This document shows positions 7,380 through 14,192 of a stretch of 64,000 nucleotides of DNA, in pieces. The notes beneath the pieces were generated by a model. That model ran no database searches. It was given only the letters and a program-made list of their open reading frames with translations, and was not told where the DNA came from. The DNA is from Thauera sp. UBA6194 (GTDB lineage: Bacteria; Pseudomonadota; Gammaproteobacteria; Burkholderiales; Rhodocyclaceae). Numbering within the stretch: the first letter of the stretch is position 1; each line of letters begins with the position of its first letter. The translations under genes and the position numbers were made by a program. Where the stretch lies: positions 48,599 through 112,598 of the forward strand of contig DITC01000063.1 of the NCBI GenBank assembly GCA_002422685.1. The letters run 5' to 3'.

Positions 7380-8132
7380 TCACCCGACGGTATAGCCGCC
7401 ATCCACGACGATCTCCTGCCCGAAGATGTTCTTCGCAGCATCCGAGGCCAGGAACACCGAGAGCTCGGCGATATCTTCCGGCTGGCCGAACGCGCCGGGC
7501 ATGAGCCGGGAATTGATCTTCTCCGCGACCGCACCCAGGACCTCGGGCGGCAGCCCGACCGTTCCCCACAGCGGCGTGCCGATCGGGCCCGGTGCGATGG
7601 AATTGACCCGGATGCCCTGGGGCGCGAGCTCTGCGGCCAGGGTCTGGGAAAGGGACTTCAGCGCCGCCTTGCTGGCACTGTAGATGGCCAGGCCGGGGAA
7701 GCCCACCTGGGTGAGGAAGGTGGTGATGAACTGGATCGATCCGCCCTTGCGGATGTGGGGAACGAACAGGCGCGCGGTTTCTGCCGCGCCAAAGAAATTG
7801 ACCGAGAACTGGGTGTCGAAGGCTTCGGCGGTGCTGTCCTCGAACGACACGACGCGCGCGATGCCGGCGTTCAGGACGACGATATCCACGCCGCCATGGG
7901 CGCGCACGGCTTCATCGACCAGGCGCTTCAGGTCCTCGGGGTTCGTCACATCGCCCGCCACGGCCTTGACCTGCCCGGGATAACTCGCCTCCAGTGCCTT
8001 CAAGGCGTCGAGATTGCGCGCGAACGCCACGACCAGGGCGCCGGCCTCTGCATATTTCTCGACGATCGATTTCCCGATTCCACTACTGGCACCCGTGACG
8101 ACTGCCACCTTGCCTTCAAGCGTCTTCGCCAT
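7380..8132 (-). CDS. SDR-family oxidoreductase
   Basis: A 250-residue classical short-chain dehydrogenase/reductase. It has the coenzyme motif TGASSGIG (13-20), 'AGDVTNPEDL', 'NAG' (88-90), the active-site Tyr151-x3-Lys155 (YSASK) and the C-terminal 'FGQEIVVDGGYTVG'. The position 13 residues before the tyrosine, normally Ser, is Thr138. It is convergent with dddY and starts behind GAGGAGC. A role in three-carbon alcohol or aldehyde handling next to the DMSP genes is possible, but nothing in the sequence fixes the substrate. Confidence 0.85.
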   Translation of the reverse strand: MAKTLEGKVAVVTGASSGIGKSIVEKYAEAGALVVAFARNLDALKALEASYPGQVKAVAGDVTNPEDLKRLVDEAVRAHGGVDIVVLNAGIARVVSFEDSTAEAFDTQFSVNFFGAAETARLFVPHIRKGGSIQFITTFLTQVGFPGLAIYSASKAALKSLSQTLAAELAPQGIRVNSIAPGPIGTPLWGTVGLPPEVLGAVAEKINSRLMPGAFGQPEDIAELSVFLASDAAKNIFGQEIVVDGGYTVG

Positions 8133-8248
8133 GTCCTGCTCCTCAAATGATCCCGGGGTCCGGGGTCGGGCAAGCGTGTTTGAAACGAAAGCAGTTGTCG
8201 ATGACGCTCATCAAGAAGGTCCGGCGCCGCAGGCTCAGGGCACGAGCC

Positions 8249-8404
8249 TCAGGCCGACGAACAGGGTGAGCAGGGCCAGCGCCATGCAGCCTCCCGCCCA
8301 CCCGCCCGCGCCCCCAAGCCCATGACCGTCAGGCTGATGAGGGCAAAGAGAAAGCGCGCGACCGGATCGGGCCGTCGCTTGTCGGGCGTGTGCCGATCAG
8401 GCAT
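8249..8404 (-). CDS. Small membrane protein, possibly frameshifted
   Basis: A 51-codon frame whose ATG (8404) overlaps the DUF2703 stop as ATGCCTGA, so it is probably translationally coupled. It reads a basic start, then a membrane helix 'VARFLFALISLTVMGLG', and then an unconvincing Arg/Trp/Ser-rich tail. After the C5 run at 8311-8315 (G5 on the coding strand) the neighbouring frame instead continues 'GGWAGGCMALALLTLF' and ends 'VGLRLVP' at about 8238. That would be a second membrane helix. A one-base slip in the homopolymer would restore a neat two-helix protein of about 56 residues. Function is not recognised. Confidence 0.5.
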   Translation of the reverse strand: MPDRHTPDKRRPDPVARFLFALISLTVMGLGARAGGREAAWRWPCSPCSSA

Positions 8405-8846
8405 CGCCACAGCACCCCGGTTTCCGCACACGCGGCGCGGGCGATGCGTCGCTGGCAGCGCCCAGGGATGCGGACGCGGCAAGCAGCGCGGCCTTGAGGA
8501 TCAGCGCTTCCGGAATCGCCTCGAAGGTTTCCGCTCCAACTTCCAAGGTCCGGCACGCCGCGCCGCCGCAGGCCGCGCAGCAGGTGCTCTTGCCAACGCT
8601 CGCGCCGAGCCAGTCTTCAATCGAGCGCCCGGCAATCCAGATCCGGTTGGATTCGGATGGCATCCCCTTGAATGCCTCGAGTGCGATCTCCCGCGCTTCC
8701 AGAACCGGCTCGATGCCCAACGGCCGCAGCGCCTCCTGAAGCTTCGGGATCACCCGGGCGATGGCCTCTTGTGTGCCGCCACACCGCTCGCAGGTCTCCC
8801 CCTCGGGCGTGACGAGTCGCTGCCACAGGATTTTCAGGGTCTTCAT
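8397..8846 (-). CDS. DUF2703-family cysteine-rich protein
   Basis: A 149-residue protein with three cysteine clusters: 'CERCGG' near residue 18, 'STCCAACGGAAC' near 87-98, and a C-terminal 'KPGCCGDA'. The middle part 'PVLEAREIALEAFKGMPSES' and 'RIWIAGRSIEDWLGA' fit the DUF2703 thioredoxin-like family, often seen near metal or metalloid genes. The ATG at 8846 follows AAGGAA; the frame is open to 8987 but the extension lacks family character. The function is unknown; thiol or metal chemistry is a guess from the cysteines. A decayed copy lies at 3955-4074. The 242-base gap 8847-9088 holds no convincing gene. Confidence 0.75.
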   Translation of the reverse strand: MKTLKILWQRLVTPEGETCERCGGTQEAIARVIPKLQEALRPLGIEPVLEAREIALEAFKGMPSESNRIWIAGRSIEDWLGASVGKSTCCAACGGAACRTLEVGAETFEAIPEALILKAALLAASASLGAASDASPAPRVRKPGCCGDA

Positions 8847-9088
8847 GCTGATGCGATTCCTTACGGGGCAGTGACGGAAACGGCTGGCAGGGCAGGGCAT
8901 CAGGTCGGCCACCTGGCGGACGCGCACGGCATGGATGCCGCCAGCGGCAAGGTGCTTCGGGATCTGTCCTGGCGGCTGACGCCTCACAAGAGACGTTCAG
9001 CACCTCGATGGCCCGATGACAGTTTTCAGAGTCAAGTTGCCACCCCGACATGCATGTTTCTTTTGCTGCCAAATGCCCCTGCATTCGT

Positions 9089-10132
9089 TCAATGTGAATG
9101 CCGGTGGTGGATGTCGGGGAAATGGGGATGCTTGTGTACCATCGCCTCGTGCCGATGCCAGTGCTCGTGGTGCTCGTCGCCGATCCATGCAAACGCATGG
9201 GCGTGTTGGTGGTGCGCGTCATGTATATGACGGTGACTGTGCTCCATCGGCTCATGTACGTGTTCATGCTCATGGTGTTCGGTGAGGTGCAGCCATACGC
9301 CCAATGCCATGAGGGCGGAAGCGATCCAGAACGCAGTCGAGGTTGACTCGCCGAGAAGCACGATTGAAACGGCCGCGCCAATGAAAGGCGCGGTCGAGAA
9401 ATAGGCGCCGGTGCGCGCCGTGCCCAAGCCGCGCAATGCAAGCACGAAGAGCACCAGGCTGATGCCGTAGCCAAGCAGGCCAACGGCCAGGGTCCCGAGC
9501 AGGAGCGGGCCGCCGGGCAGGCTCGCACCGAGCGCGAAGGCCAGCGCGACGTTGACCGAGCCCGCCACAGCGCCTTTCGCGCCTGCGACGAACAGCGCGT
9601 CCGAGGCCGAGACGCGCCGCGTCAGGTTGTTGTCGATGGCCCAGCACAGACAGGCGACGACGATGGCGAGCGGGCCGAACCAACCGTTCGTTTCCGCGTC
9701 ACCTCCCGACCAGGACAACACCACCCCGCCCGCGACGATTGCGAGCATGCCGAGCACGATGCGCCGGTCGGCGTTCTCCTTGAAGACGACCCAGGCGATC
9801 ACAGCGGTCAACACCGCTTCGAGGTTCAGCAGCAATGAGGCTGTCGAGCCACTGGTGCGTGTCAGCCCGAACATCAGCGCAAGCGGCCCCACGACACCTC
9901 CGAAGAAGATCGCCCCGAGCAGCCAGGGCCATTCGCCTTTGCTCAGGCCGGAGGGTGTCCAGCCCCGGTCTCGCACCAGCCGCGCGGCGGCCAGCCCCAC
10001 TCCGCTCCCGAGATAAAGCAGCCCGGCGAGCAGCCACGGCGACATCTCGCCGACCAGCAACTTGGCGAAGGGGGTGCTCGCGCCGAACAAGGCCGCTGCG
10101 AGCAGCGCGTGGATGACGTAGATGTTGTTCAT
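9089..10132 (-). CDS. EamA/DMT-family transporter with histidine-rich C-terminal tail
   Basis: A 347-residue protein with ten predicted membrane helices in two EamA repeats ('HALLAAALFGASTPFAKLLV' is the first). After about residue 280 there is an unusual cytoplasmic or periplasmic tail of roughly 65 residues, of which about a third are His, such as 'EHHEHEHVHEPMEHSHRHIH'. Such tails bind Zn, Ni or Co. With the HupE-like protein and a His-rich secreted protein in the same run of genes, metal transport is more likely than metabolite export, though this is inference. The start is the ATG at 10132 behind AGGAA. Confidence 0.82.
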   Translation of the reverse strand: MNNIYVIHALLAAALFGASTPFAKLLVGEMSPWLLAGLLYLGSGVGLAAARLVRDRGWTPSGLSKGEWPWLLGAIFFGGVVGPLALMFGLTRTSGSTASLLLNLEAVLTAVIAWVVFKENADRRIVLGMLAIVAGGVVLSWSGGDAETNGWFGPLAIVVACLCWAIDNNLTRRVSASDALFVAGAKGAVAGSVNVALAFALGASLPGGPLLLGTLAVGLLGYGISLVLFVLALRGLGTARTGAYFSTAPFIGAAVSIVLLGESTSTAFWIASALMALGVWLHLTEHHEHEHVHEPMEHSHRHIHDAHHQHAHAFAWIGDEHHEHWHRHEAMVHKHPHFPDIHHRHSH

Positions 10133-10212
10133 GTTCCTGCCTGAGCGGCGGCGTCGCACCGGGGGCGGTCGCCGGGAAGACCCCCACCCCTTGCAGGGCG
10201 GGGGCGTCGTGC

Positions 10213-10905
10213 TTACAGCACGCGTTCGATCTTCGCGTAATCGCCTTCGGTCTTGAGTGTGACGGTCACCTCGCTCCCGGTACGGTTGCGCCAGAACCAG
10301 CCGTGCTTGCCATCGAAGGCCGCGACGAGTTCGCCCTTGTCGCCCGGCTGGTTACGTCCCTTACCGTAGCCATGATAGAAGTTCTTCGGCGCATCGAAAG
10401 GATCACCGTGGGTGTCGAAGTTCACGCCACCGCCCGCGCTCGTCCATTGGTATCGCACGAGGCTATCCTTGTTCATGGTCAGCTTCACTTCGGCCCCTTG
10501 GCCGGGCTTGAGGGTGACGGTCATCGTGTCCTGCCGCCCTGCGGCACGCTCGGACGCAATCGGAGCATGGGTTGGCGCCGCCACCATGGTCGACGCAGGG
10601 GCAGGCACCGTGAGGGATGGCGCCTCCGCGCTCGCCGCCGGCACGACGGCGACGGGTTCTACCTGTGTCGTTCGGATGGCAGCTTGTTCTTCCGCGCGCG
10701 CCTCGGCCGCCAGCGACATCTTGATTTCGCCCATCGGCGTCAGACCGAGTGCGCGGCCGATGCCCGTGGGGTCGATGCCGTACTCGGCCGGCAGCACGGT
10801 GGTGACGAGCAAACTGCCGGCGATCAGGGCAGCCAGGGCGGTCGAGCGCAGCAGCCTGGCGGTGCTCGGGAGGTCAGCACGCTTGGGGAGGTCGGTGTTG
10901 TACAT
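10213..10905 (-). CDS. Transmembrane anchor protein of a HupE-linked module
   Basis: A 230-residue protein with one membrane helix near residues 20-42, a charged Ala/Pro linker, and a C-terminal beta-rich domain with 'TMTVTLKPGQGAEVKLTMNK', 'KNFYHGYGKG' and 'VAAFDGKHGWFWRNRTG'. The last resembles a small jelly-roll that would sit outside the membrane. Proteins of this type are usually annotated 'transmembrane anchor protein' and are found beside HupE/UreJ genes, as here, 20 bases downstream of hupE. The molecular role is unknown. Confidence 0.72.
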   Translation of the reverse strand: MYNTDLPKRADLPSTARLLRSTALAALIAGSLLVTTVLPAEYGIDPTGIGRALGLTPMGEIKMSLAAEARAEEQAAIRTTQVEPVAVVPAASAEAPSLTVPAPASTMVAAPTHAPIASERAAGRQDTMTVTLKPGQGAEVKLTMNKDSLVRYQWTSAGGGVNFDTHGDPFDAPKNFYHGYGKGRNQPGDKGELVAAFDGKHGWFWRNRTGSEVTVTLKTEGDYAKIERVL

Positions 10906-10925
10906 GGTCGATAACTCCAGGAATC

Positions 10926-11660
10926 TCAGGATACGAAGAGGCCGGAGAGCTGATAGCCGATCAGCATGAATCCGGCACACATCATGGCGACGTTGGCGGT
11001 GTAGGCGTGGCGGATGAATCCGGCGCTGCGGCGCCAGAAGCCGATCGCGATCAGGATCGCGCCCAGCGCGAGCAACTGGCCGATCTCCACGCCGACGTTG
11101 AACGCCAGCAAATTGGGCAGCAGGCCATCGCGGGCGATCTCGAACTCCTGGATCTTGGCCGCCAGGCCGAAGCCGTGGAACAGGCCGAAAACCAGGGTCG
11201 CCACCTTGGTGTTCGGCTGCACGCCGAACCAGCGCTGGAAGGCGCCCAGGTTGTCGAGCGCCTTGTACACCACCGACAGGCCGATGATCGCGTCGATCAG
11301 GTAAGCATTGACGTTCACCCCGGCGTAGACGCCGTAAAGCATGGTGACCGAGTGCCCGATGGCGAACAGGCTGACGTAGAGCGCGATGTCCTTGAGCTTG
11401 TAGAGGAAGAAGATCACCCCGGCGAGGAACAGCAGATGGTCGTAACCAGTGACCATGTGCTTGGCGCCAAGATAGGTGAAGGGCAGCAGGTGCGTGCCCG
11501 AGATCTCCTGGATGTAACCCTTGTCGCCCTCGGCCACGCCATGGGCGTGCGCAAGCGCGGTCAGGAGCAGGTAGAGCAGCACGCCTGCGAAAGCGTGCAG
11601 CAGCGGCCCGGAGCATGGCAGCACGGCTGCCCGCCCCCGGCTGGGGATGGAATGGGTCAT
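10926..11660 (-). CDS. HupE/UreJ-family membrane protein
   Basis: A 244-residue protein with a signal-like first helix ending 'LTALAHAHG' and six further helices. The conserved 'GAKHMVTGYDHLLFLAGVIF' and 'GLFHGFGLAAKI' carry the family's buried His and Asp residues. Family members include nickel or cobalt permeases tied to hydrogenase and urease, and a metal-island subgroup accompanied by an anchor protein. No hydrogenase or urease genes are here, which favours the second group. It starts at the ATG 11660, 63 bases after the His-rich gene upstream. Confidence 0.82.
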   Translation of the reverse strand: MTHSIPSRGRAAVLPCSGPLLHAFAGVLLYLLLTALAHAHGVAEGDKGYIQEISGTHLLPFTYLGAKHMVTGYDHLLFLAGVIFFLYKLKDIALYVSLFAIGHSVTMLYGVYAGVNVNAYLIDAIIGLSVVYKALDNLGAFQRWFGVQPNTKVATLVFGLFHGFGLAAKIQEFEIARDGLLPNLLAFNVGVEIGQLLALGAILIAIGFWRRSAGFIRHAYTANVAMMCAGFMLIGYQLSGLFVS

Positions 11661-11723
11661 GAGCGTCTTCCGATGAGGTTTGCTGGGTAAGTCCGGCGAT
11701 TCACGCGCGCGGAACTCGACAGG

Positions 11724-12140
11724 TCAAACGATCAGGAGACGTTTTGGTGGGCGCTCGAGACAGGCGCAGGGCGCGGGATGGGCAAGGCGGTCCTGCTCGG
11801 CGATCCAGTGATTCGACAGCGACGGAACACCCATCGCGTGAGTGCGTGGCACGTTCGGCTTGTCGTGGCTGTGGTCGACCGGGTTGTGACCATGTTGGTG
11901 GGACCCGCCCTTGTCCTCGAAGTCCTCATGGCTGTGGCCGTGACCGACCGGCTCGATGTCCACATCAGCACCTTCGAACGCTTGCGCGTGCGTGCTTGCA
12001 TGCAAAGGGTCGTGGGACAGGGAGGTCGCGCTCGAGAATGCAAGCAGCGCATGCGAAAGCATCAGCAGCCCGATCAACCCTCTCGCCAGCGAACGGGCGA
12101 TATTCCTTGAGAGAAAGGGGACTGTGCGGCAGAGAGTCAT
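11724..12140 (-). CDS. Histidine-rich secreted protein
   Basis: A 138-residue protein with an N-terminal hydrophobic segment 'GLIGLLMLSHALLAFSSATS', consistent with a signal peptide. A His/Asp/Glu-rich middle follows ('VGHGHSHEDFEDKGGSHQHG' and 'NPVDHSHDK'). About one residue in seven is His. It heads the minus-strand run leading into hupE and would act as a periplasmic metal buffer or chaperone. No named family is recognised. The first in-frame ATG (12140) is used. Confidence 0.72.
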   Translation of the reverse strand: MTLCRTVPFLSRNIARSLARGLIGLLMLSHALLAFSSATSLSHDPLHASTHAQAFEGADVDIEPVGHGHSHEDFEDKGGSHQHGHNPVDHSHDKPNVPRTHAMGVPSLSNHWIAEQDRLAHPAPCACLERPPKRLLIV

Positions 12141-12332
12141 GTCGATTCAGATCCGGAAAGCAGGTGGACTCCCGAGACCTGTGCGCCGGTTTATACAGCA
12201 GTTCGACTCGGCACGGCAACGGCGCAACAATCGGAAACCCGCACTGCCCGCATACCTTTCGATACACAATGGCCGCACCAACTGGATACCCTGCTCGCAA
12301 TCGCTCGATGCCTTCAAACCCAGGAGTTCTCG

Positions 12333-12797
12333 ATGAACAAGCTCACCGTGACCGTGGCCGCCTTCGTGCTTTCGTTGTCTCCATTTCCCGCGCTCGCTCA
12401 GGAAAATGCAGAGGCCTTGGTCGCGAGCATGCGCAAGGCCGACATGAGCTACAAGGAGCTCATGACCATCATGGGGCGCTCCATTGGCATGATGCAGGAA
12501 GGCGTACTCACCCAGAATCGCGAGTTGGTCGAGCAAGGCGCTAACATCATCTTCACTCATCCCGCACCCAACCACAGTCCGTGGTCCATCATGCCGCAGG
12601 CGGACCAGGCTGGGTTCAAGGAAGCGCTTCTGGCGTACGACAAGATCCTCGACATCCACACCCAGGATATCCTGAAAGGCAGTCGAGGCAAGGACTGGTT
12701 CGCAGCTGGTGCAGCCCTGACGGAGCTGCAGACGGCATGCATTTCCTGTCATTTGCAATGGAAAGACAAGGCGCAGAAGCTGCCCGCCCGAGACTGA
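12333..12797 (+). CDS. Cytochrome c'-like periplasmic heme protein
   Basis: A 154-residue protein with signal peptide cleaved after 'PALA' (residue 22), a four-helix-bundle-like body rich in Met ('TIMGRSIGMMQEG'), and a C-terminal heme site Cys136-Ile-Ser-Cys139-His140. A single C-terminal CxxCH on a helical bundle is the layout of class II cytochromes c (cytochrome c'). It stands alone on the plus strand, divergent from the His-rich gene. Cytochromes c' bind NO or act in electron transfer; the role here is open. Confidence 0.85.
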   Translation: MNKLTVTVAAFVLSLSPFPALAQENAEALVASMRKADMSYKELMTIMGRSIGMMQEGVLTQNRELVEQGANIIFTHPAPNHSPWSIMPQADQAGFKEALLAYDKILDIHTQDILKGSRGKDWFAAGAALTELQTACISCHLQWKDKAQKLPARD

Positions 12798-12807
12798 GGA
12801 AAATTCG

Positions 12808-12903
12808 CTAGTTCTTGTTTCCCTCGCGTGCGCGCTCTGCTCGCGCCTTTACCCGTTCCCTTGCACGTTCCTCGTAAGCCTGCCTGCGGTCGCAGCCTGA
12901 CAT
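12808..12903 (-). CDS. Possible 31-residue basic peptide
   Basis: A minus-strand frame reads M-S-G-C-D, then an Arg/Glu/Ala-rich helix such as 'YEERARERVKARAERAREG', ending GNKN. AGGAG lies three bases before the ATG at 12903. It ends just past the cytochrome c' stop on the other strand. The regular charge pattern and ribosome site make it more than noise, but there is no recognised family. The rest of the gap to 12998 shows nothing. Confidence 0.3.
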   Translation of the reverse strand: MSGCDRRQAYEERARERVKARAERAREGNKN

Positions 12904-12998
12904 GCGCTCCTGCCAAACCGGAGATGCGATGACCCGCTGACCGCTTCTGCTGACGCTTCTTACACCACGTCCCGGGACACGATCAGCGCCTTCACCCT

Positions 12999-13814
12999 CT
13001 ACCGTTTGTTCTTCGCCCGAATATAGAGCACCTTGCTCGTCCCACCCGGCGCGCCCCGCTCCTCAGTCACGAACAGGTCCTCCCGCCCTCGTACCAGATC
13101 AGACAGCTTCTTGTACCCATGAAGGCGCGAATCGAAATCCGGCTGGATTTTCTGCAGATAGCTGCCGAATGTCCCGAGGTGAGCCCATCCGGAATCGTCA
13201 GCCGATTTCTCGAGCGCTTCCATCAGAAAGTCGGTCGGAAAAGCAGGCCGCGCGATCGCGGTAGCCGACACCGGGGTCACCTCGGGGGCCTCGACCGCGG
13301 GCGATGATCCGTTCGCCGACGCAGTGGCTTCAGCCGCAGCAGCGGGCTTGCGCAGCACTTCGGTGAAGATGAACTTGTGGCAGGCGTTGCGGAATGCCTC
13401 GGGCGTCTTCTGCTCGCCGAATCCATAGACCAGCAGGCCTTCTTCCCGCAGACGCACGGCCAGGCCGGTGAAGTCGCTGTCGCTGGTCACCAGGCAGTAG
13501 CCATCGAAGCGGCGCGTGTACAGCAGATCCATCGCGTCGATGATCATGGTGCTGTCGGTCGCGTTCTTGCCCGTCGTGTAAGCGAACTGCTGGACGGGCT
13601 TGATCGAGTAGCGATTCAGGACCTTCTTCCACGATGCGCTGGTGGGCGAGGTGAAGTCGCCGTAGATCCGCCGGACCGTGGCTTCGCCGAAACGCGCGAC
13701 CTCCTCGAGCAGGCCCTCGATGACGCCGGCCTGCGCGTTATCCGCGTCGATGAGGACGGCGAGACGTTTGGCCGGTTCTTCGGCCTCGACCCGGACGACT
13801 GTTTTCGGCTGCAT
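12999..13814 (-). CDS. NYN-domain nuclease-like protein with OST-HTH/LOTUS domain
   Basis: A 271-residue protein. Residues ~15-155 form a NYN (PIN-like) domain: 'LAVLIDADNAQ' with the first catalytic Asp pair, 'TDSTMIIDAMDLLY', 'CLVTSDSDFTGLAVRLREEG' and the 'GFGEQKTPEAF' loop. An Ala/Pro linker leads to an OST-HTH RNA-binding domain near residues 190-260 ('GWAHLGTFGSYLQKIQPDFD', 'KLSDLVRG'). The architecture is that of LabA/Limkain-like proteins, inferred to act on RNA. A perfect 12-bp palindrome, ATCGAATTCGAT (13824-13835), lies ten bases upstream of the ATG. Confidence 0.88.
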   Translation of the reverse strand: MQPKTVVRVEAEEPAKRLAVLIDADNAQAGVIEGLLEEVARFGEATVRRIYGDFTSPTSASWKKVLNRYSIKPVQQFAYTTGKNATDSTMIIDAMDLLYTRRFDGYCLVTSDSDFTGLAVRLREEGLLVYGFGEQKTPEAFRNACHKFIFTEVLRKPAAAAEATASANGSSPAVEAPEVTPVSATAIARPAFPTDFLMEALEKSADDSGWAHLGTFGSYLQKIQPDFDSRLHGYKKLSDLVRGREDLFVTEERGAPGGTSKVLYIRAKNKR

Positions 13815-13909
13815 GGATCACCTATCGAATTCGATTATGCGTCGAGTATAGGCGGCGGAGTCGGGCGCGAACCGCGGCGTATTCCGCGGACAGGACCACA
13901 ATGTCGGAC

Positions 13910-14053
13910 TTATCCCTTTTCGGGGGGAAACCTGACATAGGCTTCACGAAGGTAGTCCAACGCATCTCGCCTTACGAGCGCCTTCTCGATGTGCAAAGCT
14001 TCATGCTGATGCGATTCCTTATGGGACCGACGGATTTCACCCGACGCAAGCAT
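13910..14053 (-). CDS. Possible small protein or gene remnant between NYN and Fic genes
   Basis: A 47-codon frame (ATG 14053, TAA 13910) reads 'MLASGEIRRSHKESHQHEAL', then a helix-like 'HIEKALVRRDALDYLREAYV' and 'RFPPEKG'. It has the composition of a real protein end and lies in the 378-base gap 13815-14192, which otherwise shows no gene. Inside it, 13999-14021 is identical to 8841-8863, the ribosome site and start of the DUF2703 gene, read here in another frame. It could be a fragment left by a rearrangement. Confidence 0.3.
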   Translation of the reverse strand: MLASGEIRRSHKESHQHEALHIEKALVRRDALDYLREAYVRFPPEKG

Positions 14054-14192
14054 CGGGGCCCTGCCCCATCAACATGGCCGGGGCTGTGCCGACGGCTATG
14101 TTCGTCGGCCTGGAGCGGGCTTCAACGCGCGCCGTTGACCGTAAACGTTTTACCGCAGAAGATGGCGAAAATAACTGTTTTAGGGTCGCTGT

